64,000 nucleotides of DNA from NCBI RefSeq assembly GCF_041276405.1, contig NZ_JBGGGT010000002.1:3776501-3840500 (forward strand), read 5' to 3'. The DNA comes from Microvirga sp. TS319. Its GTDB lineage: Bacteria; Pseudomonadota; Alphaproteobacteria; Rhizobiales; Beijerinckiaceae. Shown here piece by piece: positions 25,639-33,884 of the stretch. Both the position numbers and the translations under genes were made by a program. The first letter of the stretch is position 1, and each line of letters begins with the position of its first letter. The notes under the pieces were generated by a model. It saw nothing but the letters and a program-made list of their open reading frames with translations. It was not told where the DNA came from and did not search any database.

Positions 25639-25715
25639 CTCACCTCCCTGTTGTGCCGGTAACCGGCCAGCACCTCTATGGGTACCCTAGGGTGAGCTTC
25701 AGCGACTGAACCCGG

Positions 25716-25727
25716 ATTGTCAACAAT
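25716..25727. promoter_or_regulatory. candidate GntR operator ATTGTCAACAAT
   Basis: A perfect-arm copy of the island motif lies 78 bases before the ATPase start and directly upstream of the importer operon. It shares the extended form ATTGTCAACAATCT with the site at 20827. The rest of the gap 25639-25886 shows no gene. Confidence 0.75.
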
Positions 25728-25886
25728 CTACTTTTAGCAAATCTGCATTAATTTAGGTCATAATACTGGTGACTGCTCAGATGTGCCGACCGGACCAGGA
25801 CAGGAATCGAGTGTTCCCGGCGTGGAAGCCTGTCGCGAGCAGGCCATCCGGAAGCGGCATTTTGAACCCGAGACGCCTCCGAGACC

Positions 25887-26560
25887 TTACCCGACAGGGA
25901 CTTCGACGACACTGAGAAGGCGATCACGCGCCGCAGTCACATGCTGGGAATGCGCGTCGTGTGCCCAACTGGGATCACGAGCCGCAATGGCAGACAACAT
26001 CTCACGATGCTCCTTGTTCGAGATCGAAAGTCCTCCGCCCTGCACAAGACTGCGCGCGCGAAACAGATGAAGCTTCTTGACGAACATCCGATACTGCTGC
26101 GCAAGCAGCGCATTGCCGGCGGAATCGACGATGAACTCATGAAACGCCAGGTTCAAGGGATAGTACATTTCGAAATTGCGCAACTTGGATGCCTCCTCCA
26201 TCTCAACCACCAACTGGGTCAAGCGTCGGATCTGATCGTTCGTCACGCGTTCGGCAAGCAGCCTTCCGGCAAGGCCGAACGTATCTCATAGACCTCCCTC
26301 ACTTCCCGCACCGACAGTTGGCGGATGAAGGAGCCGCGATTTCGGAGGGAGACGATCAATCCTTTGCCCTCCAAGGCCCGTATCGCCTCGCGGATGGGCC
26401 CACGGCTCGTTCCCAGTTCCGAGGCCAATCTGTTCTCGTTGATCCGCTCACCGGGAGCGTAGCTACCATCGAGGATAAGCCGCTCGACCTCGCGCTCGAT
26501 CGCGGTAGCAAGGGAGGACGTGCGGAGGATGCCCAATTCATCGGAAGGAGACGTTTTCAT
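25887..26560 (-). pseudogene. GntR/FCD regulator broken by a frameshift
   Basis: Two frames together make one FCD-type GntR regulator. Frame one (26560-26243) gives the HTH half (GERINENRLASELGTSRGPI, then VREVYEIRS) and ends LPEGCLPNA-stop. The other frame picks up at GLAGRLLAERVTNDQIRRLT and continues through FHEFIVDSAGN to the end at 25887. Comparison with the intact paralogue (YDIRASLYALAGRLLAPKIT) suggests about 10 bases are missing near 26275-26290, just after the codons for EIRS. The HTH half could still be made alone as a truncated 105-residue DNA-binding protein. A sequencing error is possible but less likely for a multi-base gap. Confidence 0.82.
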
Positions 26561-26621
26561 AAAACAGAGTACCTCGAGTCAGCCGGGCCGAATGCTCCGA
26601 CTGTACAGCACATTTTCGTTA

Positions 26622-26633
26622 ACTGTTGACAAT
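26622..26633. promoter_or_regulatory. candidate GntR operator ACTGTTGACAAT
   Basis: This is the island motif with one changed base in the left arm. It lies 62 bases before the start of the broken regulator and 81 bases before the ATG of the divergent MmgE/PrpD gene. Confidence 0.65.
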
Positions 26634-26713
26634 TTTCGGGGAACCATCCATTCACACAATGGTGCCCTTCGAGGGCTGCAAACGTCCCGGCTTATTTTTG
26701 GAGAACAGTACAA

Positions 26714-28078
26714 ATGGATTCTGCAGTGATTGACCGATCAAAGGTCACGCAAGTTCTTGCGAACTTCGTTGTCAGCTCCAAGCCAGGGGATATCGCCGAG
26801 GACGTTTACACGGAAGCGACCCGCTCATTCCTGAACTGGGCGGGGTGTGCTGTCGGTGGCTCGATTCACGAGACGCTCGACCGCACGCTCGCGGCGATCC
26901 GTCCATTCGCAGGCGAAGGTCAGGCGACGGTTCTCGGCCGGGGCGAGAAGCTGGATCTGCTCCACGCAGCGCTGCTGAACGGGATTTCCTCGCACGTCTT
27001 CGATTTTGACGATACACATCTCAAGACGATCATCCATCCTGCCGGTCCTATCGCATCGGCCCTTCTGGCCCTGGCTGAAACCCGCCCCATGAGCGGCCGT
27101 GAGTTCCTTCACGCGTTCGTCCTCGGTGTCGAGGTCGAATGCCGGATCGGCAACTCCGTCTATCCCGAGCATTACGACCGTGGCTGGCACATCACGGGAA
27201 CCGCGGGCGTCTTCGGTGCTGCTGCGGCCGCCGGAAAGGTCCTCGGCCTGGACCCGCAGCAGATGACGTGGGCACTTGGTATTGCAGCGACCCAATCCTC
27301 GGGTCTGCGCGAAATGTTCGGCACGATGTGCAAGCCGTTGCATCCCGGACGCGCAGCGCAGAATGGCCTGCTTGCCGCTCATCTGGCCGCTCAGAATTTC
27401 ACCAGCTCCGATCGCGGCATCGAGGCTCCCCGCGGTTTCGCTCACGTGCTGTCGACGAAGTTCGATCCCAAGGAAATCACGGAGAATCTGGGTAAAACCT
27501 GGGAAGTCTCGCTGAATACCTACAAGCCCTTCGCCTGTGGCATTGTCATCCACCCGGCGCTCGACGGCTGCATCCAGCTCAGGAATGCTCATGACCTGAA
27601 AGCCGATGACATCGCGTCCATCGAGCTGAAAGTGCACCCTCTCGTCCTCGAACTGACCGGCAAGGCAGAACCCAGAACCGGACTTGAAGGCAAGTTCTCC
27701 GTCTATCACTCCTGTGCGGCTGCCATCGTTTACGGCCGCTGCGGCGAGCATGAATATGCCGATGAGGTGGTTGCAGATCCCAAGATCGTCAACCTGCGCC
27801 GTAAGGTGAGGGCAGAGGCAGAGAAAGGCATCCACGAAGATCAGGTGAAGGTGACGATCACCACGGCTGACGGAAAAGTGTACGAACTGTTCGTCGAGCA
27901 TGCCATCGGCAGCCTCGGCCGCCCGATGAGCAACGAAGAGCTCGACCAGAAGGTGCGCGATCTCTGCGTGCCTGTCCTGGGCCCCACCGGAACGGAGCGT
28001 TTCATCGGCCTGTGCCGTGATGTTGTGAACGCCTCGTCCCTTGCGGAGATCATCAAGGCAGGCGTTCCGGCTCGGTAA
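26714..28078 (+). CDS. MmgE/PrpD family protein, copy 2
   Basis: This 454-residue family member has GISSHVFDFDDTH and TIIHPAGPIASALLALAE, the clearest match in the window to the Asp/His active-site stretch of cis-aconitate decarboxylase and 2-methylcitrate dehydratase. It also has MCKPLHPGRAAQNG, a typical loop. GGAGAACAG precedes the ATG. It is transcribed away from the broken GntR gene with the palindrome at 26622 between. It ends convergently with copy 3, separated by two hairpins. The reaction is unknown, but the intact active site makes it a likely working lyase or isomerase on a polycarboxylate. Confidence 0.87.
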   Translation: MDSAVIDRSKVTQVLANFVVSSKPGDIAEDVYTEATRSFLNWAGCAVGGSIHETLDRTLAAIRPFAGEGQATVLGRGEKLDLLHAALLNGISSHVFDFDDTHLKTIIHPAGPIASALLALAETRPMSGREFLHAFVLGVEVECRIGNSVYPEHYDRGWHITGTAGVFGAAAAAGKVLGLDPQQMTWALGIAATQSSGLREMFGTMCKPLHPGRAAQNGLLAAHLAAQNFTSSDRGIEAPRGFAHVLSTKFDPKEITENLGKTWEVSLNTYKPFACGIVIHPALDGCIQLRNAHDLKADDIASIELKVHPLVLELTGKAEPRTGLEGKFSVYHSCAAAIVYGRCGEHEYADEVVADPKIVNLRRKVRAEAEKGIHEDQVKVTITTADGKVYELFVEHAIGSLGRPMSNEELDQKVRDLCVPVLGPTGTERFIGLCRDVVNASSLAEIIKAGVPAR

Positions 28079-28089
28079 GATCAAGCGGA

Positions 28090-28173
28090 AAGGGCAGCTC
28101 CTCAATCAGGATCCTGCCCTTCCTCCGGGACCAGATGATCAAGAAGAGCGCGGGCGATCCACCCGCGCTCTTC
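28090..28173. terminator. pair of hairpins between convergent MmgE/PrpD genes
   Basis: The first stem is AAGGGCAG (28090-28097) with CTGCCCTT (28114-28121). The second is GAAGAGCGCGGG (28143-28154) with CCCGCGCTCTTC (28162-28173), a perfect 12-bp stem and 7-base loop. They sit between two gene ends and can act in both directions, though long T tracts are lacking. Confidence 0.65.
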
Positions 28174-28179
28174 ACGCAT

Positions 28180-29571
28180 TCAGCCGCGAAACCTCTCGAT
28201 TCCGTCGAGGCTCGGAGCGTCGAACAGGCGAGCGCACCATTGCGCAAGGGCATCCGCCTGGGCGTCCGCCCAGCCTCCAAACAGAACGTTCGCCCGGAAC
28301 TTCGCGAGGATCTCGTCACGCGAGAGAGGCTCTCTAGCACCACCACGCATGTGGGGCTGATGCGCATGATGGACGCTACCATCGCGGAGCGTTGCAATCA
28401 CAGTACCGGTATAGTTTCTCGGATATTCGTCGTTCGGATCGATCTCGTATCGAACCTTTTGCGCAAGGGCCAGGATGTCCCCATTCTGGATCTTCTGCTC
28501 GCTGAATTGTCCAAGTCCCGCGGCCTTGTCGACGAAACCGACAGCGACACCGAAAGGCACGCTGAACTTCGCTGAATACGGCGTCGATGGGCGACGCTTT
28601 TCGGCGAGAGGCTCCCACAATCTGTGAACGGTGCCTTCACCGACCCTGCAGAGAACGTCCTCGATCTGCTCAGCCCCGATTCCCTCCCGCGCGAGGCGGA
28701 TGGCGCAATCGATGAAAGGTTGAACCATCGTGCCGCAGGCATATGGCTTGAAGGCTATGCGGGCAGCCTTCCAGTCGCGCCCGAGGTCGGTCGTGATGCG
28801 GGAATGGTCGGCGGCAATATCCGGAACACCGAAAGAATAGAAAAAGCCGTGTTCTCCTTCGAATACCGTCCTTGGTCCTTTGAAACCTGCGCGGCCGAGG
28901 GCTGCGGCACGCAATCCCGCCTGTGCGGCCCAGCCTGGATGAATGCGCTTCGTCCAGGTGCCCTCGGCGAGGTATTCGATGATGCCGGACGCGAAGCTGG
29001 CCGCGATTCCCAAAGCGTCGACGAATTGAACTGGGGACAGGCGCAGAGCCGTACTGACGCCGGCGGCCGCGCCGAGCGCACCGATGATGGCCGTCGGATG
29101 GAAGCCTGCCCTGTGCTGAGCCGTCGGGGCGACGATCGCCATCCGGCACATGAGCTCCGCGCCGACGGCGATGCCCCGCAGCGCATCCGCGCCCGTTCGT
29201 CCATGACGTTCGCAGGCCGCGAGAACGGCGGGCACGATGACGGCGCTCGTATGCACCGGCGTACCCTCGAAGGTGTCGTCATAATCCTCGCCGTGAGAGG
29301 CCGTTCCATTGATCAGCGCAGCACCCGCTGCATCATAGCCGCGCGCGTGACCGAATGCCGTGCAGGGTCCCTCGCCTTCCCAGGAGGACACGATGGCCCG
29401 AACGTATTCCTCATGGCGGGCAGAGACGGTCAAACCGGCATGGTCGATGAGTGCAGACGTCAGGGTATCCTTGAGATCCTGTGGCAAAGCGGCATCGTCA
29501 AGGGACGAGGCCCAGCCCGCAAACTGCTCCGCAAGGGCTTGCCCAGGCGGCGGTGTGTTTTCCTTCGCCAT
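28180..29571 (-). CDS. MmgE/PrpD family protein, copy 3
   Basis: This 463-residue family member has GTASHGEDYDDTFEGTPVH, retaining the acidic pair and His but with a different spacing from copy 2, and GWAAQAGLRAAALGRAGF further on. GGAGAGTAGGA precedes the ATG. It lies downstream of tctCBA on the same strand, with a terminator-like hairpin at 29604-29634 in the 75-base gap, so read-through expression would be partial. Likely substrates are the polycarboxylates imported by the tripartite transporter; that is inference. Confidence 0.85.
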   Translation of the reverse strand: MAKENTPPPGQALAEQFAGWASSLDDAALPQDLKDTLTSALIDHAGLTVSARHEEYVRAIVSSWEGEGPCTAFGHARGYDAAGAALINGTASHGEDYDDTFEGTPVHTSAVIVPAVLAACERHGRTGADALRGIAVGAELMCRMAIVAPTAQHRAGFHPTAIIGALGAAAGVSTALRLSPVQFVDALGIAASFASGIIEYLAEGTWTKRIHPGWAAQAGLRAAALGRAGFKGPRTVFEGEHGFFYSFGVPDIAADHSRITTDLGRDWKAARIAFKPYACGTMVQPFIDCAIRLAREGIGAEQIEDVLCRVGEGTVHRLWEPLAEKRRPSTPYSAKFSVPFGVAVGFVDKAAGLGQFSEQKIQNGDILALAQKVRYEIDPNDEYPRNYTGTVIATLRDGSVHHAHQPHMRGGAREPLSRDEILAKFRANVLFGGWADAQADALAQWCARLFDAPSLDGIERFRG

Positions 29572-29599
29572 TCCTACTCTCCATATGGTGGTCTCAAAT

Positions 29600-29634
29600 G
29601 AAAACGGCGCCTTCCCGATCGGAGAAGGCGCCGT
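29600..29634 (-). terminator. Rho-independent terminator after tctA
   Basis: On the minus strand, ACGGCGCCTTC pairs with GAAGGCGCCGT (11 bp, 9-base loop) and is followed by TTTTCATTT. It begins 13 bases after the tctA stop codon. Confidence 0.8.
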
Positions 29635-29646
29635 GCATGTGGTCCG

Positions 29647-31161
29647 TCAGTGAGCGGGAGCTTCCTCCAGCTTGATTGGGTTTCTCATTCGGCGAATTTC
29701 GCGCATGGCCGACAGGCCGACAATGAGAGCCGCACAGGCAAGAAGACCGAGGCTCACGCCGTCCTGCAGGAATACGATGTGATCGCCGTTGGTGATCAGC
29801 AGCGCGCGACGATAGTTGGACTCGATCATGTAGCCGAGAACGAGACCGAGGATCAGCGGGAGCGTCGGAAAGCCGAACTTACGCATGATGAAGCCGACGA
29901 CGCCAGCCACGAGAACGATCGTCAGGTCGAAGAGGCTGTGATCGATCGCATAGACACCGGAGACCACGAGCCCGAAAATGGCGGCCATCAGGTAAGGCTT
30001 AGGCCGGCTCACCAACCAAATGCACGGTGTCAAGATCACAGCGCCAATCAGAAACATCAAGATATTGGCCGTAAACAGACCACCGAAGAGGCCATAGACG
30101 ATCTCGGGATTGGTGGTGAACAGCAATGGCCCAGGCTGCAGGCCATGGATCAGGAAGCCGCCAAGGAGAATCGCCGTCGAGTTGGAGCCGGGAATGCCGA
30201 AACTCAAGGTTGGAACGATCGCCGTTGCGGATACGACGTTGTTGGCCGTTTCGGGAGCAATAACCCCTTCCTCGGAACCCTTGCCGAATTTCTCCGGCTC
30301 CTTCGACCAGCGGCGAGCCTCGTTGTAGGAGAGAAATGCAGCGACCGAGCCGCCGCCTCCCGGGATTGCTCCTTCAATGGCGCCCAGAACGCACCCGATG
30401 CCCTGCGCCCTGCGCAGACGCCACAGGGTCGCGAGGCTCGGGAGCCTCAAGCGCGTTGTGCCGGTCTTAGGCTTCGTACCTTCCGTCCAGCGCTCCTCGC
30501 CCGCCTGCGCCATGAGTTCCGCCACGGCAAAGATTCCAAGCATGACGAGGATGAAGTGAATGCCTTCGAGCAGATCCGGATTTCCGAATGTGAATCGGCT
30601 CACACCGGAAATCGGATCCGTGCCAACTGTTGCGATCATCAAGCCGAGCACGCCAGCGATGAGCCCCTTGAGAAGCGCCCCCTCGGAGAGGGATCCGATG
30701 ATGCTGATGCCCAGGATGCCAAGCGCGAAATAGGCTGGCGGCGTAAAGACCAGCGCGAGGCTTGCCAGCGGCCCCGTCAACGTGGAGAGCAGAATCAATC
30801 CGAACAATCCGCCGATGGTGCCCCCGACGAGGGACAGGCCGAGCGCTTCACCGCCCCGGCCCTGGCGGTGCATCTCGTAGCCGTCGATCACAGTCGCGGC
30901 AGCGGAATTCGTGCCGGGCGTGCGGATCAGGATTGCCGGAATGGAGCCGCCATATTCGGCGCCCACATAAACCGACGCAAGGAGAACCACCGCGACGAGC
31001 GGCGGGAGATTATAGGTGAAGGGCAGCAGAAGGGCCATCGCGATAGACGGCGAGATCCCTGGGAGCGCCCCTCCCAATATACCCCAGGTAACGCCGCCGA
31101 TCGCGGCAAGCAGAACGGGCATCGACGTGACAGCCTGCCAGCCGTAGTAGAGGCCTTCCAT
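29647..31161 (-). CDS. tctA: tripartite tricarboxylate transporter large permease (TctA)
   Basis: This 504-residue membrane protein has the TctA hallmarks: GGVTWGILGGALPGISPSIAMALLLP near the N-terminus, the repeat RTPGTNSAAATVIDGY, and a second copy around GAIEGAIPGGGGSVAAF and SFGIPGSNSTAILLGG. TctA forms the transmembrane path that uses an ion gradient to import tricarboxylates brought by TctC. GGGAGCGTACAG precedes the ATG. The order tctC-tctB-tctA matches the family, and a terminator follows. The solute need not be citrate; it is set by the TctC partner. Confidence 0.92.
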   Translation of the reverse strand: MEGLYYGWQAVTSMPVLLAAIGGVTWGILGGALPGISPSIAMALLLPFTYNLPPLVAVVLLASVYVGAEYGGSIPAILIRTPGTNSAAATVIDGYEMHRQGRGGEALGLSLVGGTIGGLFGLILLSTLTGPLASLALVFTPPAYFALGILGISIIGSLSEGALLKGLIAGVLGLMIATVGTDPISGVSRFTFGNPDLLEGIHFILVMLGIFAVAELMAQAGEERWTEGTKPKTGTTRLRLPSLATLWRLRRAQGIGCVLGAIEGAIPGGGGSVAAFLSYNEARRWSKEPEKFGKGSEEGVIAPETANNVVSATAIVPTLSFGIPGSNSTAILLGGFLIHGLQPGPLLFTTNPEIVYGLFGGLFTANILMFLIGAVILTPCIWLVSRPKPYLMAAIFGLVVSGVYAIDHSLFDLTIVLVAGVVGFIMRKFGFPTLPLILGLVLGYMIESNYRRALLITNGDHIVFLQDGVSLGLLACAALIVGLSAMREIRRMRNPIKLEEAPAH

Positions 31162-31219
31162 CTGTACGCTCCCTTGATGTGATGAGGAAAAGACGCGCGT
31201 TCCCGGCGCGCGTCCGTGG

Positions 31220-31705
31220 TCAGCCGATCAGCCGTGGCCAAAACCCTGCCGGTAGAGGCACGTCCAGAACCCGCACGAAGAGCAGGTAGAAGAAGACGGA
31301 GCCGACGATCGCGAATACAAGGAGCCCTGCTGTGGGGCGTTTGCCATTGTAGATTGCGACCGCGAGCAGCAACAGGGCAATGGTCAGCATGTAGCCCAGA
31401 TAGGGCACCAGCACGAGATAGGCGGCACCGATCACGATCATGCCGAAGCCCCTCAGATAGACTGATATGGGCTCGCCTGTCGCCTTTGATCCTGCATTGG
31501 CGGTGACCTGCGCTGCCCGCATCATCAGAAGGTTCTGGACGATGAGGCCTGCCGAGAGAACGCCGAGCGCAATTGCCAATATCTTTGGAAGGCCATCGGC
31601 GCCGACGCTCCCGCCGAGACGGCTTTTCGGGATCGCATCCGCACCGAACCAGAAGACCACCGAAAAGATCAGAAGAAGGGTGCCCGTGATCAGATTTGAG
31701 CGCAT
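31220..31705 (-). CDS. tctB: tripartite tricarboxylate transporter small subunit (TctB)
   Basis: This 161-residue protein has four hydrophobic segments and the pattern of TctB proteins: ITGTLLLIFSVVFWFGADAIP at the N-terminus, and GYMLTIALLLLAVAIYNGKRP with PLPAGFWPRLIG at the C-terminus. It is the small membrane subunit between TctC and TctA. GGGAAACATATC precedes the ATG, and it lies 39 bases after tctC. Confidence 0.85.
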   Translation of the reverse strand: MRSNLITGTLLLIFSVVFWFGADAIPKSRLGGSVGADGLPKILAIALGVLSAGLIVQNLLMMRAAQVTANAGSKATGEPISVYLRGFGMIVIGAAYLVLVPYLGYMLTIALLLLAVAIYNGKRPTAGLLVFAIVGSVFFYLLFVRVLDVPLPAGFWPRLIG

Positions 31706-31744
31706 GATATGTTTCCCGAAAAGCGCGAGATATCTGTCGGACGA

Positions 31745-32710
31745 TCACTCGGCCGTGATGCCATACTTCGTGAAGAAGGCCTTCTGCTCCTGCGCGAAGC
31801 CAGCAAGAAACTTCCCGTACTGTTCCTGATTCAGATAGGACGGGATGAGGGCATCCTTCTCGTAGACCGCTTTGAACTTCGGGTCCTGAAGCACCTTCTG
31901 CGCCGCGTCTTCCCAAGCTGCGACGATGTCGCGTGGCAGCCCCTTCGGACCGGCAAGGCCGCGGAATTTCCGCACGACCAGATTGATGCCCTGCTCCTTC
32001 GCTGTCGGGACATCTGCAAACTGCGGGAGGCGTTCATCGGTGTAGGTGGTGATGAGACGGATCTTCTTCGCGTCGAGCTGGCCGCGCAGTTCGCCAATTT
32101 CGCCGATGCCGACGGTCGACGTGCCGTTGAGCACGCTCAGCATGACGTCGCCACCGCCGTCATGCGTAATGATGGTCACTTCGGTACCGGTCTCGGCTTT
32201 GAGCTGCTCCATGACCTGGCGGTCGAGAGAGCCAGGGGTGCTGACACCGACACGCACCTGGTTCGGGCGCTTCTTGGCGTCTTCGACGACATCCTTCAGC
32301 GATTTGTAGGGACTGTCGGCGCGGACGAATACGATCTGCGGGTCCTGGAACAGGTTCACGACGGGATCGAGGTCCTCGTACGTCTTATCAGGTTTGCTGA
32401 GCAGCGACGTATTGATGTAGCTCGGCGTCGTTCCGTAGAACACGCTGCCATCCGCCGGCGAGCCTGCGAGATACGCGATGGCCTTGGCTCCAGCGCCGCC
32501 GCGAACGTTCTCGACCACGTAAGTCACGCCCGTAATCGGCGTGAGATGCTTGATCAGCTCACGCAGGAAGACGTCCGTTCCGCCGCCGGGACTGGAATGG
32601 GTGACGAGCTTCACGGTTTTGTGCGGATAGTTCGCCGCAAGAGCAGGTTGGGCCAGGAAGCCGGCGGTCGTCAAGCCCACCAAGAGTGCAGTCTTGATCT
32701 TGGAAATCAT
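31745..32710 (-). CDS. tctC: TctC/Bug-family periplasmic solute receptor
   Basis: This 321-residue protein has a signal peptide (cleavage near ALAAN) and the Bug/TctC pattern: YPHKTVKLVTHSSPGGGTDVFLRELIKHL, then VENVRGGAGAKAIAYLAGSPADG and FRGLAGPKGLP. Bug receptors hold carboxylated solutes through the loops after SPGGGTD and the second-lobe Gly-rich segment. GGAGGAACTCACG precedes the ATG. It heads the tctCBA operon, with the operator-like site 67 bases upstream. The ligand is probably a di- or tricarboxylate. Confidence 0.9.
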   Translation of the reverse strand: MISKIKTALLVGLTTAGFLAQPALAANYPHKTVKLVTHSSPGGGTDVFLRELIKHLTPITGVTYVVENVRGGAGAKAIAYLAGSPADGSVFYGTTPSYINTSLLSKPDKTYEDLDPVVNLFQDPQIVFVRADSPYKSLKDVVEDAKKRPNQVRVGVSTPGSLDRQVMEQLKAETGTEVTIITHDGGGDVMLSVLNGTSTVGIGEIGELRGQLDAKKIRLITTYTDERLPQFADVPTAKEQGINLVVRKFRGLAGPKGLPRDIVAAWEDAAQKVLQDPKFKAVYEKDALIPSYLNQEQYGKFLAGFAQEQKAFFTKYGITAE

Positions 32711-32776
32711 CGTGAGTTCCTCCTTGGTTCATGGAAGCCGCCTTCCCGGCGGTCTGTTGGTTGGTCGAATTTGCCA

Positions 32777-32788
32777 ACTGTCGACAAT
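32777..32788. promoter_or_regulatory. candidate GntR operator ACTGTCGACAAT
   Basis: A copy of the island motif with one mismatch lies 67 bases before tctC and just beyond the 3' end of the SDR gene. It is the last such site before the motif changes to the AT-centred form. Confidence 0.65.
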
Positions 32789-32864
32789 TTACAGAATACA
32801 TACTACTCCCTTACGAAACGCAAGGGCCATGCCATATTTTGCTACTGATGCAACTTGGTTTCGA

Positions 32865-33623
32865 TCACGGCATGAAGAGCCCACCATTCACGTGAATGGT
32901 CTGTCCTGTGATGAAACCACCGGTTGGGAGGCACAGAGTGCGAACAACCTCCGCAACATCCTCTGAAGCACCATCGTGACCGACGAGGGGCTGCCCCCCG
33001 CCTGGAAGAGACACACTGTGCCCCGACGTTGCCGAGCGTTTCCCGCCGATCTTACCCGGAGCAACGCAGTTCACCGTGATCCCGTGCTCCGCGAACTCGA
33101 CAGCGAGCGCGCGGGTCAGTCCCGTCAAGCCACTTTTCGCCGCTGCCACATGGGCGCGATTATAGGCGCCCGTATGGGCACTGACGCCGCCGATATTGAT
33201 GATCCGCCCATGTCTCGAACGGACCATATGCGGGAGAACCTCGCGGGAGCACAGGAATGGGGCTTCGAGAATGACGCCTGTAATCTCACGCCATTCCGAA
33301 AGGGACATTTCCGTAAACGGGACCTCCCGACGGATCGCCGCATTGTTCACCAGGATATCGATGCGCCCGAAAGTCCCCATCGTCGCGGAAACGAGACCAG
33401 CGACGGCCTCCTCGTCCGTGACATCGGCCAGATGAACGATGGCACGTCCGCCAGCGACCTCGATCTCGTGGGCAGCGGACTCGGCCTCCTCGCGGGATGA
33501 TTTCGCATTGATGACGATGGCAGCGCCTTCCTTTGCCAACGATAAGGCGATTGCCTTGCCAATACGGCGCACACCGCCCGTGACGATGGCGACCTGTCCT
33601 TCAAGAAGTTTCCCTTCGGCCAA
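32865..33623 (-). CDS. SDR-family protein lacking the catalytic tyrosine
   Basis: This 252-residue protein has the SDR fold: cofactor loop TGGVRRIGKA, NNAAI, Ser148 in GGVSAHTG, and a C-terminal GGFITGQTIHVNGG. In the catalytic YxxxK the Tyr position is Val159 (VAAAK with Lys163), so normal hydride-transfer chemistry should be impaired. A nearby Tyr154 is out of register. The TTG start at 33623 follows GGAGGAAGTC. It may be a binding or regulatory protein, or use other residues. It stands alone on its strand between tctC and the AbrB gene, with an AT-centred operator-like site upstream at 33775. Confidence 0.78.
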   Translation of the reverse strand: MAEGKLLEGQVAIVTGGVRRIGKAIALSLAKEGAAIVINAKSSREEAESAAHEIEVAGGRAIVHLADVTDEEAVAGLVSATMGTFGRIDILVNNAAIRREVPFTEMSLSEWREITGVILEAPFLCSREVLPHMVRSRHGRIINIGGVSAHTGAYNRAHVAAAKSGLTGLTRALAVEFAEHGITVNCVAPGKIGGKRSATSGHSVSLPGGGQPLVGHDGASEDVAEVVRTLCLPTGGFITGQTIHVNGGLFMP

Positions 33624-33774
33624 GACTTCCTCCCCATTCCGCCCTGCTGAGCGGCAAGCTGTTTTTTGATCCCTACGGAGTGGCTAGCGCAGTGGTCATC
33701 CTGCAGACTCAGCGACTGGGTCCCAAACCCGGGATCCAGCCCTTCATCATGGCCTTGGTTTCAGCAGCCATTTT

Positions 33775-33786
33775 ATTGTATACATA
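33775..33786. promoter_or_regulatory. candidate second-type operator, TTGTATACAT core
   Basis: ATTGTATACATA contains the palindrome TGTATACA and lies 152 bases before the SDR start. The gap 33624-33884 holds no gene. Compare TTTGTATACAAA at 41059. Confidence 0.5.
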
Positions 33787-33884
33787 AGTACGCACAAGAA
33801 ATCGGAGGGGTCAAGCCTATCCTTTGGCAAGAAACTGAAACGTGCCGAACCAGTGAGTGACTGGAACTCCCGGTCCGGCATGGC

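Noticed and set aside
23383..25662. 759-codon open frame on the plus strand opposite the Fbp-type ABC importer
   Set aside because: It is antisense to three convincing ABC genes, has an Arg/Asp/His-rich composition, no domain and no RBS. Long antisense frames are common in GC-rich DNA.
29650..31182. 510-codon plus-strand frame opposite tctA
   Set aside because: It is shadow coding; TctA repeats are clear on the other strand.
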